A stretch of DNA of 64,000 bases from Chitinilyticum aquatile DSM 21506. Its GTDB lineage: Bacteria; Pseudomonadota; Gammaproteobacteria; Burkholderiales; Chitinibacteraceae. Where the stretch lies: positions 372,001 to 436,000 of the forward strand of contig NZ_AUMS01000001.1 in NCBI RefSeq assembly GCF_000430805.1, in the 5' to 3' direction. A program made the translations under genes and the position numbers. Positions 34,911 through 42,334 of the stretch are shown piece after piece. Below the pieces are notes generated by a model that was not told the DNA's origin, did no database searches, and was given only the letters and a program-made list of their open reading frames with translations. Each line of letters starts with the position of its first letter. Position 1 is the first letter of the stretch.

Positions 34911-35891
34911 ATGAAGAAACCTGTACGCGTAGCCGTTACCGGCGCTGCTGGCCAGATTGGCTACAGCCTGCTGTTCCGCATTGCATCCGGCGCCATGCTC
35001 GGCCCGGATCAGCCGGTCATCCTGCAACTGCTGGACATTACCCCGTCCCTGCCGGCGCTCAACGGCGTCGTGATGGAACTGGATGACTGTGCATTCCCGC
35101 TGCTGGCCGGTATCGTGCAGACCGATGACCCGATGGTTGCCTTCAAGGATGCCGACGTGGCCCTGCTGGTTGGCGCCCGTCCGCGCGGCCCGGGCATGGA
35201 GCGCAAGGATCTGCTCGAAGCCAACGGCGCCATCTTCACGACTCAGGGCAAGGCACTGAACGCCGTAGCCTCGCGTGACGTGAAGGTTCTGGTCGTCGGC
35301 AACCCGGCCAACACCAACGCCTACATCGCCATGAAGAACGCACCGGATCTGAACCCGGCCAACTTCACCGCCATGATGCGTCTGGACCACAACCGTGCCC
35401 TGACCCAGATCGCTCAAAAGACTGGCGTTGCCGTTACCGACGTGAAGAAAATGACCATCTGGGGCAACCACTCCGCCACCCAGTATCCGGACATCTTCAA
35501 CGCCGAAGTGAAGGGCCAGAACGCAGCCGGCCTGATCAACGACCAGAAGTGGCTGGAAGGCGAATTCATCCCGACCGTTCAGCAGCGCGGCGCCGCGATC
35601 ATCAAGGCACGCGGCCTGTCGTCCGCGGCCTCGGCCGCCAACGCTGCCATCGATCACATCCGCAACTGGGTGCTGGGCACGCCGGAAGGCGACTGGGTCA
35701 CCATGGGCATCCCGGCCAATGGCGAATACGGCTACAGCGACCTGATCTACGGCTATCCGGTCACCTGCAAGGATGGCAAGTACACCATCGTGGAAGGCCT
35801 GGAAATCAGCGAATTCAGCCGCAGCAAGATGGACGCCTCCGCCAAGGAATTGTCGGAAGAGCGCGACGCAATCAAGCACCTGCTGGGTTGA
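34911..35891 (+). CDS. mdh: Malate dehydrogenase (NAD+)
   Basis: 326 residues starting [20 protein letters not shown]. The start at 34911 is preferred to the ATG at 34905 because GGAG lies 9 nt before it (only 3 nt before the earlier one). The NAD-binding GAAGQIG, the substrate loop [15 protein letters not shown], the catalytic [14 protein letters not shown] and the Asp-containing MMRLDHNRA are present. It oxidises malate to oxaloacetate and belongs to the long LDH/MDH-like type with the GAAGQI motif. It is transcribed away from gntR and ends at a strong terminator. Confidence 0.98.
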   Translation: MKKPVRVAVTGAAGQIGYSLLFRIASGAMLGPDQPVILQLLDITPSLPALNGVVMELDDCAFPLLAGIVQTDDPMVAFKDADVALLVGARPRGPGMERKDLLEANGAIFTTQGKALNAVASRDVKVLVVGNPANTNAYIAMKNAPDLNPANFTAMMRLDHNRALTQIAQKTGVAVTDVKKMTIWGNHSATQYPDIFNAEVKGQNAAGLINDQKWLEGEFIPTVQQRGAAIIKARGLSSAASAANAAIDHIRNWVLGTPEGDWVTMGIPANGEYGYSDLIYGYPVTCKDGKYTIVEGLEISEFSRSKMDASAKELSEERDAIKHLLG

Positions 35892-35916
35892 TTCCCTGCA
35901 TCGCTGATTGCAGCCC

Positions 35917-35948
35917 AAACAAAAAGGCCCGCAAGGGCCTTTTTGTTT
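35917..35948 (+). terminator. Rho-independent terminator of mdh
   Basis: Perfect 14-bp stem AAACAAAAAGGCCC / GGGCCTTTTTGTTT with a GCAA loop and a T-run, 25 nt after the stop. Confidence 0.92.
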
Positions 35949-35997
35949 GTCGGCTCACACCCAAAGCGACGTGAGCTTTATTCATACATACCAGCCT

Positions 35998-36042
35998 ATA
36001 TTGCCACAGCCATTTTCACCAAAAGGCTACATGGCAATACCC
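35998..36042 (+). repeat. ATACCC-family palindromic repeat, copy 4
   Basis: A 45-bp unit with outer arms TATTGCCA / TGGCAATA (perfect 8 bp) and an inner stem AGCC.TTTT / AAAAGGCT, ending ATACCC. It lies just downstream of both mdh and dusC (convergent). Confidence 0.82.
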
Positions 36043-36046
36043 TGGC

Positions 36047-36985
36047 TTAGTAGCGCTCGTAATTCGCAAAAAACTGCCGGGCAAATTCGTCGGGATTGCT
36101 GATCTGGCGCAGCTCGGCAAACGCCGCCTCGGCGTGCGGAATCGCGCGGCGCATGTAGTTGAGCCACTGCTTGATGCGGCCCGCCTGATGCGCAGGTTGA
36201 ACAGAGGCCTGCACCTTCTGCCAGAACAGCTCGAAAATCGGCCGCAAGGCCATCCAGTCTGGTGCCGCTTCGCCACGGATTTTCAAAGCCAGACCCGGGT
36301 CGGCGACAATACCGCGCCCGAGCATCACATCCTCGCAGCCGGAAACCTCACGGCAACGATGGAAATCCTCCACCGTCCAGATTTCGCCATTGGCCACGAC
36401 CGGAATCGAAACCTGTTCGCGAATCGTGGCAATCCACTCCCAGTAGGCCGGTGGCTTGTAGCCATCGACCTTGGTACGCGCATGCACGACCACTTCCGCC
36501 GCCCCGGCACTTTCGATGGCTGCGGCACAGGCCAGTGCAGTGCTGGTGTCTTCATACCCCAGCCGCATCTTGGCAGTCACCGGCATTTCCGCCGGCACGG
36601 CCGCACGCACCGCACTGATGATGCGGTACATCAGTTCTGGCTCGCGCAGCAGGATTGCCCCGCCCTTGTGACGATTGACCGTTTTGGCCGGACAGCCGAA
36701 GTTGAGATCGATGCCGCACGGGTTCAGCTCGGCGAGCCGCGCGGCATTTTCAGCCAGACAGACCGGGTCGGAACCCAGCAGCTGTACACGCACCGGCACA
36801 CCGGCCGGCGTATGGCTGGCGTGCAGCAGCTCGGGCGCAATCCGCTCGAACGTCCGGTGCGGCAGCAGCGTACCGGAAACCCGGACAAATTCGGTGACAC
36901 AGAGATCGATGCCGCCGACACGCGTGAGCATGTCGCGCAGGATATGGTCGAGCAGACCTTCCATCGGGGCTAGCAGGATGCGCAT
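36047..36985 (-). CDS. dusC: tRNA-dihydrouridine synthase, DusC type
   Basis: 312 residues from MRILLAPMEGLLDHILRD, the typical DusC start. The FMN-dependent TIM-barrel enzyme reduces a uridine in tRNA (U16 in E. coli DusC). Motifs are DLNFGCPAKTVNRHKGGA with the catalytic Cys, VTAKMRLGY, VVVHARTK and PVVANGEIW. The frame is open 14 residues upstream without a better start. It stands alone, convergent with mdh. DusC rather than DusA/B is supported by ITEFVRV-like DLCVTEFVRVSGTLLP. Confidence 0.92.
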   Translation of the reverse strand: MRILLAPMEGLLDHILRDMLTRVGGIDLCVTEFVRVSGTLLPHRTFERIAPELLHASHTPAGVPVRVQLLGSDPVCLAENAARLAELNPCGIDLNFGCPAKTVNRHKGGAILLREPELMYRIISAVRAAVPAEMPVTAKMRLGYEDTSTALACAAAIESAGAAEVVVHARTKVDGYKPPAYWEWIATIREQVSIPVVANGEIWTVEDFHRCREVSGCEDVMLGRGIVADPGLALKIRGEAAPDWMALRPIFELFWQKVQASVQPAHQAGRIKQWLNYMRRAIPHAEAAFAELRQISNPDEFARQFFANYERY

Positions 36986-37171
36986 GGCGGCTTGGGGAAT
37001 GGTCGGAAAGGCAGGCATTCTACGCACAAAGTGCGGGCGACGGCAGGCTGCAGCGGATGACCGGAGTCACCCCATCTATTGCAAACGGCCGGACACAGGA
37101 GATGTTTCTGGCAGTCTTGTGAAGTTTGCAGGAGCGAAGCAGCTCGCCCCTGCGTCTGGATCACCAGGCCA

Positions 37172-37969
37172 TCAGTTCAGCGTTGGCTTCACACCCAGCA
37201 GCTGGTCAACCGTGACAAAGCGGTAGCCCTGCTTTTTCAGTTCAGCGATATAGCGGTCGGTCGCCTCGATGGTCGGCTGGCGCGTGCGGCCACCGGCATC
37301 ATGTGCGAGTACGATGGCGCCGGGATGAGCGTATTTGACGACCTGCCCGGCGATGGCATCCGCTGCTGCGGCATTCTGCATCGTGTGTGTGAGGTACCAG
37401 TCGTCAGAAGCCACCGACCACAGAATCGCCTTCATGCCATGGCCATCAATGCCCTTGATTTGCGCATCGGTCAGAAAGCCATAGGGCGGGCGCATCAGGC
37501 TGGGCTTGAAACCGAGCACCTTCTGGAACATGTCCTGTGTCGGCTGCAGCTGCTTGGTCCAGTAGGCCTCGCCGGACATTTCGCTCAGGTTCGGATGGTC
37601 CCACGAGTGGTTGCCCAGCGTGTGACCTTCGGCATGCGCACGCTTGACCAGTTCGGGCGACTGTTCCATCGACTTGCCGAGCACAAAAAAGGTCGCCTTT
37701 ACCTGATGCTTTTTCAGCACATCCAGCAGCGCCGGCGTGAACTGGCTTGGGCCGTCGTCAAACGTCAGCGCAATCACCTTCTGGCTCTCATTGCCCTGCA
37801 AGTAGAAAACCCCCGGGAATGTGGCAGCCTGCCTTGCCAGTTCTTCCAGCGGAATCTGCCCCCAGTTGTCAATGAATGGGGTGCGCACCTTCTGCGGCTC
37901 TGCCGCGTGCAAGAAGCCCGCCAGCAGTGCCAGCACTGCCGCAAGCCACAATGACTTCAATCCTTTCAT
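37172..37969 (-). CDS. Secreted polysaccharide deacetylase (CE4 / NodB domain)
   Basis: 265 residues with a signal peptide (LWLAAVLALLAGFLHA). The NodB-homology domain has the motifs TFDDGP (metal and catalytic Asp), HSWDHPNL (metal His), RPPYGF, the W of DDWY and the late LAHDAG His. It should deacetylate N-acetylated sugars of peptidoglycan, chitin oligomers or an exopolysaccharide; the substrate cannot be told. It is a single gene, with an ATACCC repeat in its upstream region (37994-38032). Confidence 0.92.
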   Translation of the reverse strand: MKGLKSLWLAAVLALLAGFLHAAEPQKVRTPFIDNWGQIPLEELARQAATFPGVFYLQGNESQKVIALTFDDGPSQFTPALLDVLKKHQVKATFFVLGKSMEQSPELVKRAHAEGHTLGNHSWDHPNLSEMSGEAYWTKQLQPTQDMFQKVLGFKPSLMRPPYGFLTDAQIKGIDGHGMKAILWSVASDDWYLTHTMQNAAAADAIAGQVVKYAHPGAIVLAHDAGGRTRQPTIEATDRYIAELKKQGYRFVTVDQLLGVKPTLN

Positions 37970-37993
37970 ATTGATACCCTCCGGTGTTTATGC

Positions 37994-38032
37994 ATATAGC
38001 CATTCATTCGCAATGGTTTGATGGCCATACCC
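37994..38032 (+). repeat. ATACCC-family palindromic repeat, copy 5 (short form)
   Basis: 39 bp, from ATATAGCCATT to GGCCATACCC, with a central CCATT / AATGG stem. It lies about 25 bp upstream of the deacetylase start, in its probable 5' leader or promoter. Confidence 0.65.
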
Positions 38033-38162
38033 GTTGCAATCCCTGCACAGGCAGTCAGTGCACCCCATGATGGCACAGCCAGACCGGCGCGTTTTGGTAA
38101 TTCTTGCGCTTTTCCCTTCCCGCGTCCGGCCGTATCCGGCGCCGGGCTCTTGACGCGAGCGG

Positions 38163-38168
38163 TATAAT
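38163..38168 (+). promoter_or_regulatory. Probable -10 element of the YecA-like gene
   Basis: Consensus TATAAT 31 nt upstream of the start codon at 38200. No good -35 lies 16-18 bp before it. Confidence 0.5.
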
Positions 38169-38199
38169 CTCCGGTTTCAATGCCCACGCGAGCCCTGCC

Positions 38200-38898
38200 A
38201 TGAATAAAGCACTCAACGAAACCGAACTCGAGCAGCTCGACAACTTCCTGATGTCCGGCAAGACACCGGAAGAAACGATGGATCTGGAGATGCTCGATGG
38301 CCTGCTGGTCGCGCTGGCCATCGGCCCCGAAGAGGTGACTGAAGAAGAATGGCTGCCGCAGGTGTTTGCTGGTGCCGTACCGGAATTCGACGATGCAGCG
38401 GAAGCCGACACCATCCTCGGGCTGATCCGCCGCCATGCCGGCACCGTCAGCACTGCCTTTTCGCTGCGCGCCCGCGAGCGTGTCGGCGAACAGCCGCTGT
38501 ATTTCCCGCTGATTCTGGAAGACGAAGGCGTTGACGAGAAATGGCAGGAATCGCTGGGTGCCTATTGGGCATCGGGTTTCCGCGCCGGGATGCTGCTGCG
38601 CGAAGAAGCCTGGCAGGCGGCGCTGGACGAAAGCGATGCCTTCTTTGAAACCTGCGCCAAGATTCTGGCACTGGAACTCGGCCACCATCCGGAAAACGAA
38701 AGCGACACGCTGAGCATCAAGGGACGCGAAGAACGCCTCACCGAGCTGCCCTGGATCGTTGAAGACATCATGCACTACTGGCTCGAAGCCAAAATCGGCA
38801 AGGTGGAAACCGTGCGCAACGAGGAAGCCAAGGTCGGCCGCAACGACCCCTGCCCGTGCGGCAGCGGCAAGAAATACAAGAAGTGCCACGGCGTCTGA
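38200..38898 (+). CDS. YecA/UPF0149-like protein with C-terminal SEC-C zinc motif
   Basis: 232 residues from [18 protein letters not shown]; the frame is open upstream but this ATG follows a -10 box. The N-terminal two-thirds match the UPF0149 (YgfB/YecA) helical domain ([17 protein letters not shown]). The C-terminus ends [17 protein letters not shown], a SEC-C zinc-binding motif also found in SecA and YecA. YecA-type proteins have been reported to associate with ribosomes or unfolded substrates; the precise role here is unknown. It is followed by an ATACCC repeat and an HAD phosphatase. Confidence 0.88.
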   Translation: MNKALNETELEQLDNFLMSGKTPEETMDLEMLDGLLVALAIGPEEVTEEEWLPQVFAGAVPEFDDAAEADTILGLIRRHAGTVSTAFSLRARERVGEQPLYFPLILEDEGVDEKWQESLGAYWASGFRAGMLLREEAWQAALDESDAFFETCAKILALELGHHPENESDTLSIKGREERLTELPWIVEDIMHYWLEAKIGKVETVRNEEAKVGRNDPCPCGSGKKYKKCHGV

Positions 38899-38901
38899 TC
38901 G

Positions 38902-38963
38902 CATATACCTGCCACCGCATCAGGCCATAGCCTTTTCGAATAGCTACTTGTAGCCACATACCC
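38902..38963 (+). repeat. ATACCC-family palindromic repeat, copy 6 (long form)
   Basis: 62 bp from CATATACCTGCC to CCACATACCC, with an inner stem TAGCC / (G)GCTA around CTTTTCGAA. It fills the gap between the YecA-like gene and the HAD gene, stopping 5 nt before the HAD start codon, so it could affect that gene's translation. Confidence 0.6.
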
Positions 38964-38968
38964 GCGTC

Positions 38969-39493
38969 ATGCCCAAACCCGGATATCTCCTTTTTGACTG
39001 GGGTGACACCCTGATGGCGGATGATGCCAGCCGCACCGATCCGATGGTCGGCTGGCCGGACGTCCGAGCCATCACCGGTGCAGGTGAGTTGCTTGCGCAA
39101 CTGCACGCCGCCGGCATTCCCTGTGGTATTGCCAGCAGCGCGCGGGTCTCGACCGAAGCCGAAATCCGCGCGGCACTGGCGCGGGTCGGGCTGGCGGATT
39201 ACATCGGCGCCATCTTCTGCTGGCGCAATGTTGGTGCGGAAAAACGCAATCCGCAGTACTGGCACAAGGTGGCAAAGAAGCTGGCTCTGCCCGTGCAGCA
39301 ACTGGTAATGGTGGGCGATCAGCTGATGAGCGACGTGCGGGTTCCGGCCGGCAAGGGGTTGTCGGCCGTCTGGTTCAACCCGCAGGATTCGCGCAGTGTC
39401 ACCGGCCCGGGCTACACGACGATCCATGCACTGGCAGAGCTGCCGCAGGCACTGGCAGAGCTGCAGTTCACCCTGAGTACTCCGGCGCAGTGA
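38969..39493 (+). CDS. HAD-superfamily hydrolase
   Basis: 174 residues. Motif I is FDWGDTL, motif II the Ser-containing IASSARV, and motif IV GDQLMSDV with the acidic metal ligands; a Lys in KKLALP is a candidate for motif III. The cap is small, as in phosphoglycolate-phosphatase-like or NagD-like members. The first Asp is followed by W-G-D, consistent with a phosphatase acting on a small phosphorylated metabolite. The substrate is unknown. It may be co-transcribed with the upstream YecA-like gene. Confidence 0.85.
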   Translation: MPKPGYLLFDWGDTLMADDASRTDPMVGWPDVRAITGAGELLAQLHAAGIPCGIASSARVSTEAEIRAALARVGLADYIGAIFCWRNVGAEKRNPQYWHKVAKKLALPVQQLVMVGDQLMSDVRVPAGKGLSAVWFNPQDSRSVTGPGYTTIHALAELPQALAELQFTLSTPAQ

Positions 39494-39518
39494 GTTTTAC
39501 CATGACAAAGCACTGGAA

Positions 39519-40592
39519 ATGGCCAACCATGACAGGGTCACCACTTCCCCTGCTCGCCCATTCATGGCTTTTCCATCGCTGCTACCGGCACTGAAACCCA
39601 GCAGACACCCCTGGCAACGCCAGCGCGTAATGCTGAACCTGCTCGCGTTCTCGCTGCCATTGCTCATTCTTGCGCTGAATGGCCAGTTGCAGCAGGCCGC
39701 GATGTTCGGGCTGGGCGTCTTCTATACGCTGTTGCTGGACATGGGAGAAAAACGCCTGCACCGACTGGAAAACATGGCTCTGGGCATTGCTGCACTCTGC
39801 CTCGGCTTTGCCATTGGCCTGCTTGCCAGCCAGCAGAATGCCGCCGTCTGGTGGCTTGGTCTCGTCGGCTTTGTCGTTCTTGGCTACGCCTTCAATGGTG
39901 GTATGGCCCTGGAAATGCTGCTGCGCTATATCGGCATCGGCTACCTGCTTGGCAAGGCACCCGTGCTGTTTCCGCTGGACAGCCTTCCCCCGGTACTCTA
40001 CGGCGCATGCTGGACCATGGCCGTCAGCATCCTGTTCGCACCGCGTCGCCACAATCCGACGCCGCTGCCTGCGGCGCCCTTCTGGCGGCATGATCTGCGC
40101 GTCGGCCTTGAAGGGCGGTTTGCCGGCCCTGCATTCGGCATCACGCTGGCTCTGGCCGTCACCGCCAGCATGGGTATTGCCACCACACTGCATCTGCTGA
40201 ACCCCGCGCTTGTCGGCATCGCCACCCTGCTGGTTTTGCGCCCCGACCACGAGCGCACGCTACTGCTGCTCTGGCAGCGCTTCTGCGGGGTCAGTGTTGC
40301 CTCACTGATCGCGCTGCTGGCCTTCAAGCTTTTCCATGATCCCATGCCCTACACCTGGCTGGCATTCGTCGCATGCCTGCTGCTGCCGCTGGCCTTTTCC
40401 TGCGGCATGGCCTGGTTCTCGCTCTGCAATACCTTCGTACTGATGATGCTGCTGGGCATTCTGGGTCTGCATGGTCACGGTGCGATCAGGATGCTGGAAT
40501 TCCGGGTACTTGATACGCTGCTGGGCTCGATCAGCGCCGGGCTTGCCGGCTGGCTGCTGCTGACACTGGTACACCGGCGCAAACCGGCCTAG
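39519..40592 (+). CDS. FUSC-like integral membrane protein
   Basis: 357 residues from the ATG at 39519; an alternative ATG at 39564 would remove 15 polar residues and cannot be excluded. Around ten hydrophobic helices fall into two halves, with a hydrophilic loop near residue 175-190. LVLRPDHERTLLLLWQRFCGVSVASLIALL resembles the core of fusaric-acid-resistance (FUSC/YccS) transporters but in shorter form. It is presumably an inner-membrane exporter or aromatic-acid-efflux-like protein with unknown substrate. It follows the HAD gene by 25 bp. Confidence 0.65.
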   Translation: MANHDRVTTSPARPFMAFPSLLPALKPSRHPWQRQRVMLNLLAFSLPLLILALNGQLQQAAMFGLGVFYTLLLDMGEKRLHRLENMALGIAALCLGFAIGLLASQQNAAVWWLGLVGFVVLGYAFNGGMALEMLLRYIGIGYLLGKAPVLFPLDSLPPVLYGACWTMAVSILFAPRRHNPTPLPAAPFWRHDLRVGLEGRFAGPAFGITLALAVTASMGIATTLHLLNPALVGIATLLVLRPDHERTLLLLWQRFCGVSVASLIALLAFKLFHDPMPYTWLAFVACLLLPLAFSCGMAWFSLCNTFVLMMLLGILGLHGHGAIRMLEFRVLDTLLGSISAGLAGWLLLTLVHRRKPA

Positions 40593-40679
40593 GCTCTGTT
40601 GAGCTTTGCCTTGGTTTTACGCAGGCCCGCCATCTTGCCGGAGCGCGCAGCCTGGCGCGGCAATTGTCACAACAGAACC
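40592..40679. repeat. 88-bp segment with ends like the 44737-45005 element (possible remnant)
   Basis: Left end GGCTCTGTTGA, right end CAACAGAACC, an inverted pair matching at 9 of 10 positions. It shows clear likeness to the GGTTCTGTTGA ends of the element at 44737. Both left ends are preceded by CTA. It begins at the stop codon of the FUSC-like gene and lies upstream of serB. Confidence 0.4.
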
Positions 40680-40691
40680 GGACGGGTTTGC

Positions 40692-40697
40692 TAGAAT
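40692..40697 (+). promoter_or_regulatory. Probable extended -10 promoter of serB
   Basis: TTTGCTAGAAT contains an extended -10 (TG-N-TAGAAT), 33 nt before the serB start codon. Confidence 0.5.
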
Positions 40698-40730
40698 CGC
40701 GCACTTCCGTTCCTCCAGATCACGATCACC

Positions 40731-41570
40731 ATGCACCGTCTTGTCATTCAGGCACCGGACATTGCCACCCCGGATCTCAAACAGCTGGCCCGCCTGTCGG
40801 ATGCCCAGGAAATTCAGGCCATCAGCCCGCAGGCCTTCAAGCTGCCGGGCGCGCAGATTGCCAATATGGAGGCCGTGGCCGATTTCTGCGAATCGAACCA
40901 GCTTGATTACGCCTTTATTCCGGAAGACATCGCGCTGCGCGACATCGGCCTCGTCGTCATGGACATGGATTCGACGCTGATCACCATCGAGTGCATCGAT
41001 GAAATTGCCGACATGGTCGGCATCAAGCCACAGGTTGCCGAAATCACCGCCGCGGCGATGCGTGGCGAACTGGATTTTCGCGCCAGCCTTACCCGCCGCG
41101 TGGCGCTGCTGGCAGGACTCGAAGCCAGCGCACTGCAGCGCGTCTATGACGAGCGCCTGCAACTGATGGCGGGCGCCGAAACCATGCTGGCCGGCTTCCG
41201 GCAGGCAGGCGCGAAGACCCTGCTGATTTCGGGCGGTTTCACCTTTTTCACCGACCGCCTGCGCGAACGCCTGTCGCTCGACCGCACGATTGCCAATGTG
41301 CTCGAAATCGAAAACGGCAAACTGACCGGCCGCGTCGATGGCGATATCGTTGATGCCGAACGCAAGAAAGCCGAACTGATCCGCATGCGCGAAGAGCTCG
41401 GCCTGCGCCGCGAGCAGGTGATTGCGCTGGGCGATGGCGCCAATGACCTGCCCATGCTGCATGAGGCCGGCTTTGGCGTCGCCTGCCATGCCAAGCCGAA
41501 GGTGGTCGCCGAAGCGCCGTATGCGATCAACCGCGTCGGTCTGGAAGGCGTACTGAACTACTTCCTGTAA
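40731..41570 (+). CDS. serB: Phosphoserine phosphatase
   Basis: 279 residues. It catalyses the last step of serine synthesis, phosphoserine to serine. The HAD motifs are MDMDSTLI (nucleophile Asp), LLISGGF, and GDGANDLPML; the ECIDEIADM loop is typical of SerB. An N-terminal ACT-like regulatory domain covers about residues 1-75. It is a single gene ending at a terminator shared with the phasin gene. Confidence 0.97.
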   Translation: MHRLVIQAPDIATPDLKQLARLSDAQEIQAISPQAFKLPGAQIANMEAVADFCESNQLDYAFIPEDIALRDIGLVVMDMDSTLITIECIDEIADMVGIKPQVAEITAAAMRGELDFRASLTRRVALLAGLEASALQRVYDERLQLMAGAETMLAGFRQAGAKTLLISGGFTFFTDRLRERLSLDRTIANVLEIENGKLTGRVDGDIVDAERKKAELIRMREELGLRREQVIALGDGANDLPMLHEAGFGVACHAKPKVVAEAPYAINRVGLEGVLNYFL

Positions 41571-41576
41571 ACATCA

Positions 41577-41621
41577 GGGTATATGACTACAGCCCTTCAC
41601 GATCAAGGGTTTTTGGCATAT
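41577..41621 (-). repeat. ATACCC-family palindromic repeat, copy 7 (reverse orientation)
   Basis: 45 bp. Read on the minus strand it runs ATATGCCAAAAACC to GTCATATACCC and aligns with copy 2. The inner stem is ACAGCCCTT / AAGGG. It begins 7 nt after the serB stop codon. Confidence 0.72.
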
Positions 41622-41648
41622 ACATGGATGCTTATGCAGAAGGTGCAA

Positions 41649-41682
41649 AACAAAAAAGGAGCCTTGCGGCTCCTTTTTTGTT
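41649..41682. terminator. Bidirectional terminator between serB and phaP
   Basis: Perfect 15-bp stem AACAAAAAAGGAGCC / GGCTCCTTTTTTGTT with a TTGC loop; runs of A and T on both sides serve both convergent genes. Confidence 0.93.
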
Positions 41683-41695
41683 ACTGGCGGAAAGC

Positions 41696-42235
41696 TCAGG
41701 CGCTCTTGCGGGCGCTGGCTGCAGCCTTGGCACCGGTTTCAACCGCAGCAACCGTCGCATCGGCGATGTTGCTGCTGATGCGCTGAGCAGTCTTGTTCAG
41801 GGCGTCGTAGGCGGTGTTGGCGGTTTCAACCACGTTTTTCAGCACGGATACGGCAGCGCCGGAAGCCGGGGCTTGAGCGACGGCCTGATCCAGCGAAGCC
41901 AGCAGGTTCTTGTTGAATTCCAGGACCTGCTCTTCAACCAGCTTGTTGATTTCCTGCTGGGTGTTGCTGGCAGCGTCGAAAACGGTGCGGGCCAGATTCA
42001 GGGACTTGCCAACAGCCGGCTGGCTCAGGGTCTTCTGCAGTTCGGCCAGATCCTGTGCGGAACGGGCGTTGGCAACAGCCTTGGCAGTTTCCACGTTTTC
42101 AGCGATCAGGTCGCGAGCCAGCGAAAACTGCAGTTGCAGCAGGTTTTCGGCACCGGCCAGTGCGATGTTGGTCAGGCGCAGGGTCTTTTCGATGTTGGCT
42201 TGGTTGAACTCGGCGAATTGCTGTGCGTTGTACAT
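41696..42235 (-). CDS. phaP: Phasin family protein (PHA granule-associated)
   Basis: 179 residues from MYNAQQFAEFNQANIEK, with AGGAG 8 nt upstream. It is an all-helical, amphipathic protein with an Ala/Lys-rich tail and no signal peptide, typical of the PhaP family of beta- and alphaproteobacteria. Phasins coat polyhydroxyalkanoate granules and control their size. The gene stands alone with a strong promoter and strong terminator, consistent with high expression. No PHA synthase gene is in the window. Confidence 0.9.
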   Translation of the reverse strand: MYNAQQFAEFNQANIEKTLRLTNIALAGAENLLQLQFSLARDLIAENVETAKAVANARSAQDLAELQKTLSQPAVGKSLNLARTVFDAASNTQQEINKLVEEQVLEFNKNLLASLDQAVAQAPASGAAVSVLKNVVETANTAYDALNKTAQRISSNIADATVAAVETGAKAAASARKSA

Positions 42236-42273
42236 GATGTATTCTCCTTTTGTGCAGTGCATCATCAGAACCC

Positions 42274-42301
42274 ATTGTATCCTGCAAACAGGAGATGTCA
42301 A
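42274..42301 (-). promoter_or_regulatory. Sigma-70 promoter of phaP with flanking TGCA-type motifs
   Basis: On the minus strand TTGACA (42296-42301) and TACAAT (42274-42279) are separated by 16 bp. Similar motifs flank it: TGTGCGGTGCAAC near 42310-42322 and GATGCACTGCACAA near 42250-42263. These resemble sites bound by the PHA-responsive repressor PhaR in other bacteria. Confidence 0.65.
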
Positions 42302-42334
42302 CACTTTTTTGTTGCACCGCACAAAACGAGACAG

